From: JAGXLP01 sp964649445 | GTDB lineage: Bacteria > Bipolaricaulota > Bipolaricaulia > M55B111 | Reading direction: 5' to 3' | Length of the DNA stretch: 26,575 nucleotides | NCBI GenBank assembly: GCA_964649445.1 | Contig: CAZYPS010000021.1 | Location: 1-26,575 of the forward strand | Shown: one piece after another, positions 1 through 8,449 of the stretch | Numbering within the stretch: position 1 is the stretch's first letter | How the letters are laid out: the number at the start of each line of letters is the position of its first letter | Program-made: the position numbers and the translations under genes | The notes under the pieces: generated by a model | The model's database searches: none | Told to the model about the DNA's origin: nothing | The model's input: only the letters and a program-made list of their open reading frames with translations

Positions 1-426
1 CGAGGCTGGAATTACCTGGAGCTTGCTTCAGGTAATTCCAGGTGAGGGATATGTCCATAACCAAGTAAGTCTAACTGTTTATGAGTGATACTTCCCACAA
101 AAGAGACCCACTACCATGAAGGCACCAGTTTGAGCACGCGAGTCGGAAATTTCTCGGTCCGGAGCCCTCGACAACAAAAGGCCGATGTATTGAATGCACG
201 TCTTTAGGTTCTCTGGTAATTATTCAGGAAAATCCTATCGGAGGCCGAGCGGGCATGGGAAGCGATACCGAGACCGGAAAGGGCAATTTCCCGGCTGGAG
301 AAATTGGTCCCTGGTTTTATCGAACGGTTTCCAAAGTGAAGAACTTACACGTAAAATGTGAAGTTATACCCTGGGGCGGGGTTATCGACTTGTGCTGACC
401 AATCTATTTGACTAAAATTTTTAACC
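1..426. other. Gene-free leading region with hairpins
   Basis: No convincing coding frame is present on either strand. Visible structure includes a near-perfect hairpin at 7-40, a 7-bp hairpin at 284-306 (CAATTTC with GAAATTG) and a bulged hairpin at 342-365 (AACTT, CAC with GTG, AAGTT) about 60 bases before the first gene. I looked for hallmarks of RNase P RNA, SRP RNA, tmRNA and tRNA and found none. A structured leader or small RNA is possible, but this is inference. Confidence 0.4.
7..40. repeat. Long hairpin
   Basis: TGGAATTACCTG at 7-18 pairs perfectly with CAGGTAATTCCA at 29-40. Three further pairs (one G-T wobble) close a 4-nt loop at 22-25. No T-tract follows on the plus strand, so it does not look like a standard intrinsic terminator. 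It may be a palindromic intergenic element like the others in this window. Confidence 0.6.
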
Positions 427-1182
427 ATGTCAATAAATTTCGACGAGATAGAAGCTATTATAGAAGAAGAAGGTAACCTCGTTAGTCCGAAGAATCCCGG
501 TAGATTGGTTTTCGTCGGGGATACCCACGGCGATCTCGAGGCTTCCCGGACGGTATTCGAAAGGTATTTTAACGACAAATCGATTCTGGTTTTTCTCGGG
601 GATTACGTCGATAGAGGGGAAAAATCGAAAGAAAACGTAAACTACCTGCTTGAGAAGAAAATTAGTCATCCGAACCGGGTTTTTCTACTTCAGGGGAACC
701 ACGAAGGACTCAAGTACCGAAAGTTTGGACCAGTAAACTTCTGGAACTCCCTGTCCCCAGGAGACCGAGAAAAATATCAAAACCTTCTTTCCGAGCTACC
801 ATTAGCTTTTTCCTGGAACGGACTCATCGCTACCCATGGTAGCCTTCCCGACGTCTCCAGTCTCGAAGAAATTGAGAGAATTAAAGGCGGAGAAGCCAAC
901 TGGGAAAAAATTACCTGGGGGGACTTTAACGAAGTAGATGGATACGTACTCGGAGGGGGATTTGGTCGTCCCCAGCTCGGAAAGGATTATTTCAACCAGG
1001 CTATGAAAAACCTCGGCAAAGAAGTCCTGGTTAGATCACACCAGCCAAACGTACCAACTTATCTTTTCGAAAAACGCTGTATCACGATATTCACTTCCGC
1101 CGCCTACGGGACAAGTAGAAAAGTTGCAGTGGCTGAAGGTCCGGTTACATCCGGGCAAGACTTAACCATTGAAGAAATCTAA
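427..1182 (+). CDS. PPP-family metallophosphoesterase (serine/threonine phosphatase-like)
   Basis: This 251-residue protein carries the complete calcineurin/PPP-type metal-binding set: GDTHGD at residues 31-36, GDYVDRG at 58-64, GNHE at 90-93, and later histidines in ATHGS (about 137) and RSHQPN (about 204). Proteins of this family use two metal ions to hydrolyse phosphomonoesters, commonly phosphoserine or phosphothreonine, but some act on nucleotides, so the substrate is not known from sequence. No signal peptide or membrane segment is visible, so it is probably cytoplasmic. The ATG at 427 is chosen because the conserved fold begins soon after it; no clear Shine-Dalgarno precedes it. It lies upstream of the Wzz-like gene, which has its own candidate promoter, so the two may not be co-transcribed. 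Confidence 0.88.
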   Translation: MSINFDEIEAIIEEEGNLVSPKNPGRLVFVGDTHGDLEASRTVFERYFNDKSILVFLGDYVDRGEKSKENVNYLLEKKISHPNRVFLLQGNHEGLKYRKFGPVNFWNSLSPGDREKYQNLLSELPLAFSWNGLIATHGSLPDVSSLEEIERIKGGEANWEKITWGDFNEVDGYVLGGGFGRPQLGKDYFNQAMKNLGKEVLVRSHQPNVPTYLFEKRCITIFTSAAYGTSRKVAVAEGPVTSGQDLTIEEI

Positions 1183-1208
1183 TTTTTCAGACCGGCAATC
1201 CCACTAAA

Positions 1209-1238
1209 TTGACAATTCGACTCTATCAAGGTTAAACT
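1209..1238 (+). promoter_or_regulatory. Candidate sigma-70-type promoter for the wzz-like gene
   Basis: A perfect -35 box TTGACA (1209-1214) is followed after 18 bases by TAAACT (1233-1238), a 4/6 match to TATAAT. The ATG at 1268 follows, with a GAGGAG ribosome-binding site. The -10 box is weak, so this is a prediction from pattern only. Confidence 0.45.
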
Positions 1239-1267
1239 TATTAAAAACTTCACGAGGAGCGAAAAAA

Positions 1268-2635
1268 ATGGAAGACGAGGTTCGTGACCCGTACGAGTAC
1301 GAGGTGGATTTACGAGACTATATAAAGGTAATCTGGGAGAAAAAATGGTTGATAACATTGGTATTTGTTATAGCAGTAGGAGCTGCGCTGGGTTTCTCTT
1401 TAACCACTACCCCGAAGTACAGAACTCAGGCTTCCTTAATAATTACATCTTCCATTGCCGATCAGCTTGTATCCCAACCAGTGGGAACTCAGAATCAAGT
1501 TGATTTCGTCTCGGAGTTCGATTACGAGGAAGTCGCGTTTTCGGACGATGTGCTTAAATCAATTATAACTGATCTCGATCTAACCACTAGCTCGGGTGAG
1601 AGCAAATCTCTGGATTCGTTAAAGAACCAGTTGGCGATAGATCTCGCCTCCCCTGGCAATTCAGACGACAACATCGAAAAACCCCTTTTGACACTTACTG
1701 TCACCGGCAGTAAGCGCGCCAGAATAAAAGAAATCGCGAACACATGGGCGGAATTATATTTTGAGAGGGCCTCTGAGATTCTTACCAGTGAAATTGACCG
1801 TTATAACAAGTTGGCCTCGGATGAATATTCCAGCATTAAGAAAGAATTAGACGAAAAAATAGAAGAAAGGATCGAGGCAAGAGCAGAACACAACCCCGAA
1901 CTTTTGAAGATCGAGGCAGATATTCTAAAAAACAGATACAGGGACTATCTTTCGTCTCTTGAATCCAAGAAACTTTCTCTGGAAAAGAAACGAACTCAAC
2001 TTCAAAAGTTAAATTCTATTCTGGAAAGCGAACCCAGATACCTAGAGCTCGAACGGTCAATCCCGGCTGAAAGACTCTTAGGCGAGAACCAGTCCCCGGA
2101 CGAAGTACCCGAAGGAGAAAGAAGTGATGGGAACGATAACACAGGTAAGCTAGAAGAAAAGACCCTTAAACTCACGGATCAGAAGGTAAACGAACTGTTC
2201 CTGACTTTCAGAAGAAAAGAGATAGACGCAGACGTAGAAGCCTCTTCTCTGGAAAAAGAGGTAAATTATCTAACTTCAAAACTTGTGGAATTTAGGAGTA
2301 AAATTAATGAAAAACAGGCTACCATCGACAGAGTGCAGGCGAACCTGGAAGAACTAAACAAGGAAATAAACCAGCTCGAGAAAACCTCTGACTCCCTGTT
2401 CTCTGCTTTAGAGGAGGCTCGGACAGCAAGCAATGAAGCGAGCGCGATCCGAACCCTAAACAGCGCCAGTTCTGTGAATACTGTGGAGAGCGTAAATACC
2501 AAACAAAACGTTGCAGTGGCGGGAGTACTTGGTCTCTTTATCGGAGTTCTCGTCGCCTTCCTCAAAAATTACATGGAAGACTACGAAGGCGAAGCCAGTG
2601 AAGAAGAAACCGGAGAGTCGGAGAACCAGGAATAA
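1268..2635 (+). CDS. Wzz-like polysaccharide chain-length determinant protein
   Basis: This 455-residue protein has the Wzz/polysaccharide co-polymerase layout: a short acidic cytoplasmic N-terminus, a first membrane helix at about residues 28-46, a large extracytoplasmic region, and a second membrane helix at about 415-433 followed by an acidic tail. The middle (about 170-400) is highly charged and heptad-like, predicting long coiled coils. Such proteins control the length of surface polysaccharides or take part in their export. The proline-rich motif usual before the second helix is not seen, and there is no C-terminal tyrosine kinase domain. No glycosyltransferases, wzx or wzy lie nearby, so the polysaccharide is unknown. 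The ribosome-binding site GAGGAG precedes the ATG. It is followed 14 bases later by ychF, so the two are probably co-transcribed. Confidence 0.8.
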   Translation: MEDEVRDPYEYEVDLRDYIKVIWEKKWLITLVFVIAVGAALGFSLTTTPKYRTQASLIITSSIADQLVSQPVGTQNQVDFVSEFDYEEVAFSDDVLKSIITDLDLTTSSGESKSLDSLKNQLAIDLASPGNSDDNIEKPLLTLTVTGSKRARIKEIANTWAELYFERASEILTSEIDRYNKLASDEYSSIKKELDEKIEERIEARAEHNPELLKIEADILKNRYRDYLSSLESKKLSLEKKRTQLQKLNSILESEPRYLELERSIPAERLLGENQSPDEVPEGERSDGNDNTGKLEEKTLKLTDQKVNELFLTFRRKEIDADVEASSLEKEVNYLTSKLVEFRSKINEKQATIDRVQANLEELNKEINQLEKTSDSLFSALEEARTASNEASAIRTLNSASSVNTVESVNTKQNVAVAGVLGLFIGVLVAFLKNYMEDYEGEASEEETGESENQE

Positions 2636-2649
2636 GGCTGGAGGATATT

Positions 2650-3720
2650 ATGGGATTCAGTTGTGGCTTTCTCGGTTTACCGAACGTCGGGAAATCTACC
2701 CTGTTCAACGCGCTTTCCGCCGCCGGAGCTAAGGTTGAAGGATATCCATTCTGTACCACAGAAGCTCAGGTGGGCACAGTAAAGGTGCCCGACGAAAAAC
2801 TAGACCAATTAGCCGAATTGCTCCCGGAAAAGGAAAAGGTCTACACGAAAATAGAATTCTACGACCTGGCCGGACTCGTCGAAGGTGCCCATCAGGGAGA
2901 AGGGCTCGGTAATCAATTTCTATCGGAAATTAGAGGGGTCGACGCTCTAATCCATGTGGCAAGGTGTTTCGAAAACTCCGATGTCCCGCTCGAGGAAGGT
3001 GCTTCCAGTCCAAGAAAAAACATAGAAACGATCAAGTCGGAATTGTTATTAAAAGACCTGGAAACGGTAGAGAACCGCTTAAGCAGCCTGGACCGGGAAG
3101 AGGACCAGCTCAAAGAATTGTACGAAAAACTGAAAGATGACCTCGAGGAAGGTATACCAATTCGGGATCACGAATTCACCCCTTACGAACGCGAAGATTT
3201 AAAAAGTATTTCCCCGCTGACGGGCAAACCCGTTTTATACGTGGCTAACGTCAGTGAAGACGCTCCGGAAGAATGTGTAAAAGAGGTCGAGACTTACGCC
3301 GAGGAAGATGATACCGAGGCCCTCGCAATCAACGGTGAAATCGAATCAGAGGTTCAGGAATTGGATCTATCAAAAGATGAACGGGATGAATACCTCCAGG
3401 AATGGGGCCTGGAGGAATCCGCGCTTGACAGGCTCGTGAAAACCGGTTACGACCTGCTTAACCTTGTAACATTTTACACAACTGACGGTCCGGAGGTCAG
3501 AGCCTGGACCATACCGGAAGGCTCCACGGCCCTCGACGCAGCTGGAAAGATTCATTCGGACTTCGCGAATAATTTTATCTACGCCGAAGTAGTTTCTATT
3601 GACGAGTTACTTAGCCACGGCGATATGAAGGGAGCAAGGGAAGACGGACTATTGAACCGCAGAGGTGAGGATTACGAGATCGAAGACGGAGACGTGGTCC
3701 ACTTCGTTAGCTCTAAATAG
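2650..3720 (+). CDS. ychF: Ribosome-associated GTPase/ATPase YchF (OLA1 family)
   Basis: This 356-residue protein matches YchF across its length. The P-loop GLPNVGKST is at residues 9-17, the switch II region reads DLAGLVEGAHQGEGLGNQFL, and the base-specificity segment is the family-typical ANVSE rather than NKxD, which in this family goes with ATP preference. A coiled-coil-like insertion occupies about 120-170. The C-terminal TGS domain is recognisable, with the hallmark stretches EVRAWTIPEG, AAGKIHSDF and DGDVVHF. YchF binds ribosomes and has been linked to stress responses and translation; its exact role is debated. The ribosome-binding site GGAGGAT lies just before the ATG. It is probably co-transcribed with the wzz-like gene. 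Confidence 0.96.
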   Translation: MGFSCGFLGLPNVGKSTLFNALSAAGAKVEGYPFCTTEAQVGTVKVPDEKLDQLAELLPEKEKVYTKIEFYDLAGLVEGAHQGEGLGNQFLSEIRGVDALIHVARCFENSDVPLEEGASSPRKNIETIKSELLLKDLETVENRLSSLDREEDQLKELYEKLKDDLEEGIPIRDHEFTPYEREDLKSISPLTGKPVLYVANVSEDAPEECVKEVETYAEEDDTEALAINGEIESEVQELDLSKDERDEYLQEWGLEESALDRLVKTGYDLLNLVTFYTTDGPEVRAWTIPEGSTALDAAGKIHSDFANNFIYAEVVSIDELLSHGDMKGAREDGLLNRRGEDYEIEDGDVVHFVSSK

Positions 3721-3731
3721 CGTTGCTAGAT

Positions 3732-3897
3732 CTCAGCTCTTTTACCTTTGCAGTATTTGAATATCTACCCGTGGTAAAATGCCCTCTCCAGCTTACCTGG
3801 CAACTGATTTAACCTTATAAGTTTAGACATAGACTAAATCCCGGCAGCCAGGTAAGCTGGAGAGGACTAAAGATAAAAAATCAAATCAAAAGGTGAT
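3732..3897. repeat. Palindromic element A (homolog of element B)
   Basis: The core is a perfect 19-bp inverted repeat, 3783-3801 with 3847-3865, enclosing a 45-nt loop that itself holds the pair GATTTA (3806-3811) and TAAATC (3835-3840). Upstream, 3732-3746 (CTCAG then ACC) matches the outer terminal repeat of element B. The matching right end is degenerate and merges with the ribosome-binding site of the next gene. Loop identity to element B is 42 of 45 bases, and three stem pairs differ by compensatory double substitutions. It could be a MITE-like mobile element, a structured RNA, or both. Confidence 0.8.
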
Positions 3898-3901
3898 TAA
3901 T

Positions 3902-4492
3902 TTGAAAAAAAATGACGGAAACCCGGACATCGGTGAAGCTTTCCAGGAAGACACTTTAATGGTCTTTCCCACTGATACAGTATACGGTTTAGGCGGGAAC
4001 GCCCGTGACGAATCCGTAGTTTCTCGTATTTATCGGGTAAAACAGCGCAGCGAAGATAAGCCGCTTACGCTTCACCTGTTTTCTCGGGCAGAGATATCAA
4101 AGTACGTTCCGGATATTTCGGAAAGACAGCAGAACCTAATTGAAGGCTTCTTCCCGGGCCCTTATACGGTAATCCTACCGGCAAATTCGAACGCTCCCGA
4201 AGTTTCGGTAAGCAGGGAGAAAAAGGTCGGTATCCGTGTTCCGGATAGCGATTCCTTCCGGGATCTAAAGAAAAACATCGACTTCCCACTGGTCGGAACC
4301 AGCGTGAATAAATCGGGCGAACCTCCAATGACTGATTTTGATAGGATAGTCGACGAGTTCGGGGGTCTGGTCGACCTGTTTATAGAGGCGGAAGAAGAAA
4401 TGAGCGGGGAATCTTCCACCGTACTGGACCTAACCTTCGAGCCCCCAAAAGTTCTCCGGGGTGACTTTTCCCTCGAAGAAATAGAAAACTAA
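3902..4492 (+). CDS. Sua5/YciO/YrdC-family protein, probable threonylcarbamoyl-AMP synthase
   Basis: This 196-residue single-domain protein has the Sua5/TsaC signature: FPTDTVYGLGG near the N-terminus, RVKQRSEDKPLTLHL in place of the KxRxxxKPL motif, GPYTVILPA, VGIRVPD, and the SSTVLDLT/VLRGD tail. TsaC makes threonylcarbamoyl-AMP from threonine, bicarbonate and ATP for the universal t6A37 modification of tRNAs. YciO paralogs share this fold, so the exact role is inferred. The start is set at TTG 3902 because AAAGGTGAT (3888-3896) is a strong ribosome-binding site at the right distance; an in-frame GTG at 3893 lies inside that site. Its leader contains the right end of palindromic element A. 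Confidence 0.88.
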   Translation: MKKNDGNPDIGEAFQEDTLMVFPTDTVYGLGGNARDESVVSRIYRVKQRSEDKPLTLHLFSRAEISKYVPDISERQQNLIEGFFPGPYTVILPANSNAPEVSVSREKKVGIRVPDSDSFRDLKKNIDFPLVGTSVNKSGEPPMTDFDRIVDEFGGLVDLFIEAEEEMSGESSTVLDLTFEPPKVLRGDFSLEEIEN

Positions 4493-4852
4493 ACTATCAG
4501 TCGAACTTCACCTAACGCTTTTGCAATCAAGAGGAGAAGTGAAGTCAATTTCCCGCCCTTCCTGGCGGGGCTTGAACAAAACTATTTCAAACAAAAAGCT
4601 ACCTTCTTCGAAAACTCGAGACCCAGCACCCAGGAGATCTTCTCCAGTTTTCATCCACCGTAAAAAGAACTGAATAGCCTAAACTAAAGAGGAAAGTAAC
4701 TAATTGTCACCTGGCCCGGGAGGTCGAATACCAGCTATATCGGAGCCTGCTAAAAATCTAGCCTTTAAAAACGACCAATTCCCGGGCAGGCCCTGCTTTC
4801 ATAAATGAACAGTCAATACGGATACTTCTTATTAGCTCAATTGTTGCCTAAC
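4493..4852. other. Gene-free gap between convergent genes
   Basis: This gap separates the ends of the Sua5-like gene (+) and tpiA (-). It holds a 7-bp hairpin ACTTCAC/GTGAAGT (4505-4511 with 4539-4545), a GC-rich hairpin CCCGCC/GGCGGG (4552-4557 with 4564-4569), and the long palindrome at 4710-4790. None is followed by a convincing T-tract, though any could aid termination. No coding frame is supported. Confidence 0.5.
4710..4790. repeat. Imperfect long palindrome
   Basis: The left arm reads CCTG, G bulge, CCCGGGA, GGTCG (4710-4726). The right arm reads CGACC, AAT bulge, TCCCGGG, CAGG (4772-4790). This gives about 16 base pairs enclosing 45 nt, an architecture resembling elements A and B, although the sequence is not obviously related. 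It sits between convergent genes and may contribute to transcription termination. Confidence 0.65.
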
Positions 4853-5617
4853 TTAATCAAGCTCTTCCGTAATTGAGATAATTTCGGCAAACGACTCTGG
4901 ATCCAGGGAAGCACTTCCAATCAATCCACCGTCTATATCAGGCTGACTCATTAATTCCTCAGCATTGTGAGGCTTGATGCTTCCCCCGTACTGTAGCCTT
5001 ACCTGTTCACCTGCCTTTTCACCGACGATCTCACTAACTTGATCTCGCGAGAACTTGCAACCCCCCTGAGCATCTTCCGGAGAGGCAGATTCTCCGGTAC
5101 CGATAGCCCAGATAGGTTCATAAGCAACGATCATTTCACTGGCTTGTTCTTCTGTAACCCCGCTCAGGTTACTCCTTAACTGATCCCGCAACACGGACTC
5201 AGTTTTTCCGTTAGCTCTTTGTTCTTCGGTTTCGCCAATACATAAAATAGGTTTCATTCCGTGGTCAAAGACAGCATGTACCTTTTTATTGATCTCTCTA
5301 TCAGTTTCACCAAATATTTGTCTTCTTTCCGAGTGTCCTACAATAACGTAGTCCACCCCTGCCTCTTTCAGCATCTCCGGCGAAACCTCGCCCGTAAAGG
5401 CTCCTTCGTCTTCAAAGTATACATTTTGGGCGCAGACCTTAATCCCGGTTCCCTGAATTCCTTCAGACACGGCGTTCAGAGAAGTAAAAGTCGGGCCCAG
5501 ACCAATCTCTACGTCTGAAATATATTTAATCTTCTCCCTGAAATCGTTCAAAAATTCAGTGGCTTCTTTCTGTGTCTTATGCAACTTCCAATTGGCTGCT
5601 ATGATAGGTTTACGCAA
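4853..5617 (-). CDS. tpiA: Triosephosphate isomerase
   Basis: This 254-residue protein is a full-length TIM barrel enzyme that interconverts dihydroxyacetone phosphate and glyceraldehyde-3-phosphate in glycolysis and gluconeogenesis. AANWK (residues 7-11) supplies the substrate-binding Asn and Lys, GHSERR the catalytic His, and AYEPIWAIGTG the catalytic Glu and the flexible loop 6; LQYGGS binds phosphate. The start is TTG at 5617, supported by AGGAGGT seven bases upstream; no ATG is available near the conserved N-terminus. It stands alone, away from gapA and pgk, which often neighbour it. Upstream lie leader hairpins and the terminator of the FN3 gene, so it probably has its own promoter. Confidence 0.97.
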   Translation of the reverse strand: MRKPIIAANWKLHKTQKEATEFLNDFREKIKYISDVEIGLGPTFTSLNAVSEGIQGTGIKVCAQNVYFEDEGAFTGEVSPEMLKEAGVDYVIVGHSERRQIFGETDREINKKVHAVFDHGMKPILCIGETEEQRANGKTESVLRDQLRSNLSGVTEEQASEMIVAYEPIWAIGTGESASPEDAQGGCKFSRDQVSEIVGEKAGEQVRLQYGGSIKPHNAEELMSQPDIDGGLIGSASLDPESFAEIISITEELD

Positions 5618-5978
5618 ATTATTTACCTCCTAATTTTACGATGGGGAGTCAAATAGCGCTTAAACTCCAACTTTTATAAAGAGATCCCTGTACAGAAGTA
5701 CAGGGCCCGGAACGTCAAAATCGTAAGAGTAATTACTCAAAACGACCAAGCACCCTATTAAATCTGAAAGCGGATTAATTCTAAGATTTTTATTAGGCCA
5801 GGACAACGCCAGATAGTTGCGTGGTGGCCTGAAATGTGATGGTAGTTTTAGTCCAAACTATTGAGAAGGCAGTTGAACCTTTCTAAAAAAGCGTGACGCG
5901 GCTGAAACCCCCTTTTTTTGAACTTTCCAGCCGCGTCACGCTAGTTATTTTATCCGGTTGAACCTCAGGCAAACTAAA
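5618..5978. other. Gene-free gap: tpiA leader and FN3-gene terminator
   Basis: Besides the terminator at 5885-5942, this gap holds a perfect 8-bp hairpin CCCTGTAC/GTACAGGG (5686-5693 with 5698-5705) about 70 bases ahead of the tpiA start, and a two-tier palindrome, AGGCCA/TGGCCT (5795-5800 with 5825-5830), enclosing CAAC/GTTG (5804-5807 with 5816-5819). On the minus strand TTGACG (5718-5713) could be a -35 box, but no good -10 is found. No coding frame is supported. Confidence 0.5.
5885..5942 (-). terminator. Rho-independent terminator of the FN3 gene
   Basis: GCGTGACGCGGCTG (5891-5904) pairs perfectly with CAGCCGCGTCACGC (5928-5941). Read on the minus strand, this 14-bp stem is followed directly by six T residues (5890-5885). 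It lies 37 bases past the stop codon of the minus-strand FN3 protein gene, and is the clearest intrinsic terminator in the window. Confidence 0.92.
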
Positions 5979-8380
5979 TTAACCCATTTCAGCGTAGATG
6001 TAACCCATAACCATCAACACAACGCCTACTCCTGCGAGCAGTTGCTGCTGACTTATGGGTGGCTCAGGCTCTGGTTCAGGTTGGGGCTCGGGTTCAGGCT
6101 CAGGCTCGGGTTCCTGGGTCATAACTGTACCGGAACCGGACAAGCCCGATTCTCCTGATCTATTGTAAGCCGAAACCTCATAAGAGTATGCAATACCTGG
6201 ATCCAGATCCCTATCAATGTAGCTAGTAGTATTCGGTCCCAGCGTTGCTATTTCTTCTCCATTACGATATACGTTGAAACCATCTTCATTGTCCGAGTTG
6301 TCTCTCCAGGTCAGTCTTATCCTTGTTGAAGAAATTGCCGTAGCACTTACATTACCCGGACTATCCGGCAACGACTCGAGTGTCATCGAACAATTCCTAT
6401 TTGTGGGTTCCGACTCCCCGCTATCATTATAAGAAACTACCTCATAACAGTAACGCGACTCTCCGCTTAAGTCTTCATGACGATAGCTAGTGGTGTTTGG
6501 CGGTACAGTAGCGACCATACCTCCATTTCTATAAATCCTGAATCCGTCTTCGTTGTCCGAGTTGTCTCTCCAGGTTAGCTCTATCTCGGAAGGTGAAATG
6601 GTTTCCGTCCGTAATTGACCAGGAGAGCTGGGTATCTTAACCGGTGTCGTAACATTCATTCGAGAAGACCGGGAAGATTCTCCGGATTCGTTATAAGAAG
6701 AAACTCTATAGGTATAGCTCGTATTCTCGCTAAGCCCGGTATCAACGTAACTTGTTGTATTAGAACCTACTTCTGCAACTCTATCACCGTTTCGATAGAT
6801 TCTGAACCCGTCTTCGTTGTCCGAATTATCTCTCCAGGTAAGTCTGACCTCTGTCGGTGACAGAATATCGGAAGACATACCTCCCGGAGTGGTCGGGACC
6901 TGATGTGGAGTAGTAACCTGAAGACCACCTGTCAAAGGTGTCTCCCCTCCGTCATTGAAGGAAGAAACTCGATANNNNNNNNNNNNNNNNNNNNNNNNNN
7001 NNNNNNNNNNNNNNNNNNNNNNNNNNNNNNNNNNNNNNNNNNNNNNNNNNNNNNNNNNNNNNNNNNNNNNNNNNGAAGACCACCTGTCAAAGGTGTCTCC
7101 CCTCCGTCATTGAAGGAAGAAACTCGATAAGTATACTCAGTATCTCCCATGAGATCGGCATCAGTATAAGAAGTGACGTTGGCTCCCACTGTAGCTATCC
7201 TGTTTCCGTTTCGATAGATTCTGAACCCGTCTTCGTTGTCCGAATTATCGTTCCAGGTAAGCCTTACTTCCGTCGGTGACAGAACTCTTGATGATAAACC
7301 ACTTGGGGTTTCCGGAACCTGGTAGGGAACTTCAACACTACGACCACCTGATAGCGGTGACTCGCCGGATTCATTGAAAGAAGCGACCCTGTAGGTGTAG
7401 TTCCTACCTTGTTCAAGATCGGTATCAGTATAAGAAGTGACGTTGGCTCCCACTGTAGCTATCCTGTTTCCGTTTCGATAGATTCTGAACCCGTCTTCGT
7501 TGTCCGAATTATCGTTCCAGGTAAGCCTTACTTCCGTCGGTGACAGTTCACTGTAGGACAGTCCACCTGGTGATCCAAGGGCATCGGGACCCAACTGAAC
7601 TGTTAAGCTTTGAGATGTGGATGACTCGCCCGCTTCATTGTATGCTGAAACGCGATAATTGTAACTTTCACCCGATGCAACTTCCGTATCAGTGTAAGAG
7701 ATACTATTCGGGCCTAAAGTGGCGATCCTGTTTCCGTTTCGATAGATCCTGAACCCGTCTTCGTTGTCCGAATTATCATTCCAGGACAATTCAACTTCAG
7801 CAGGGGAGAAAACCCTGTAATCAAAATTCCCGGGTCGGTTGGGAATCTGAACCGTTTCTGCCTGTTCGGACTCTTCTTCCGGAACGGATATTTCACCTCC
7901 ACCCGCCTGACTTATCCGGAAATAAACCCTGTAATTTTTGCAACAGTCAAAAGTAACTCTTACGTAAGCTCTACCTGCTCCGACTTGCTCACCGGCCGAA
8001 TTCTTTTGATCCCAGTTCCACGTCCATTCGTTTTCACTCCTGGGAATAGACCCCAGATCTTTCTCTGTATAAATCAAGTTAAAATCATGTTCGAACAGCG
8101 GTTTAAAATGAACCTCTACCTTATTAACTTTGTATTCGAAATCCTCGAGGTTCGTAAGGGTAATCCTCACTTCTTCGCCCTTAGCGTAGTTGCTCTTGGC
8201 ACTGATAAGGGATTGATATCTCTCCGGACAGTATCTCTTTTCTTCCGGTTCCCAGACGGGACAACCATCCCGATAGGTATATTTGGGATGCTCTGCCGAC
8301 TGAATAAAAGGAACAACAGAAAACAAAAGTGCCAAAAACAAGGCCAGAACAACCAGACTAGACTGCCAGGCACGATTCAT
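5979..8380 (-). CDS. Secreted, membrane-anchored fibronectin type III repeat protein (interrupted by assembly gap)
   Basis: The reading frame is broken only by the 100-N gap at 6975-7074. The 55 bases on each side of the gap are identical, so joining them gives one frame of 748 residues. The N-terminus is a signal peptide (MNRAWQSS, a hydrophobic core, cleavage near IQSA). A Cys-containing Ig-like region of about 150 residues follows, then six fibronectin type III repeats. Each repeat contains the near-invariant block W(N/R)DNSDNEDGF followed by YRNG. A PEPEPE linker and one C-terminal membrane helix ending in YAEMG complete the protein. The start is ATG 8380, with AGGAGGT (8386-8392). This is probably a cell-surface adhesin or binding protein; no catalytic domain is visible. 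The true number of repeats is uncertain because of the gap. Confidence 0.85.
6975..7074. other. Scaffold gap (100 N) with duplicated flanks
   Basis: Exactly 100 N residues, a conventional placeholder length. The last 55 bases before the gap (6920-6974) are identical to the first 55 after it (7075-7129). This is what two contigs sharing a k-mer overlap look like when scaffolded without merging. The gap lies inside a repetitive coding region. Confidence 0.95.
7160..7546. repeat. Identical 123-bp direct repeats within FN3 domains
   Basis: 7160-7282 and 7424-7546 are identical over 123 bases and encode the core of adjacent FN3 repeats. Neighbouring repeats are similar but clearly more diverged. 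This points to a recent duplication or gene conversion, and explains why the assembly broke nearby. Confidence 0.9.
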
Positions 8381-8423
8381 CTTGCCACCTCCTAAGATCG
8401 TCATCTTATATTTATTAAACTAG

Positions 8424-8449
8424 TAGAAATTTCCATTAGAAATTTCCAT
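8424..8449. repeat. Perfect 13-bp tandem repeat upstream of the FN3 gene
   Basis: TAGAAATTTCCAT occurs twice back to back (8424-8436 and 8437-8449), each copy containing the palindrome GAAATTTC. It sits 44 bases upstream of the FN3 start codon, in the expected leader or promoter zone. It could be a regulator-binding site, but this is inferred from position only. Confidence 0.6.

Noticed and set aside
7985..8395. 136-residue plus-strand open frame
   Set aside because: Antisense to the N-terminal part of the FN3 protein, which has a signal peptide and ribosome-binding site.
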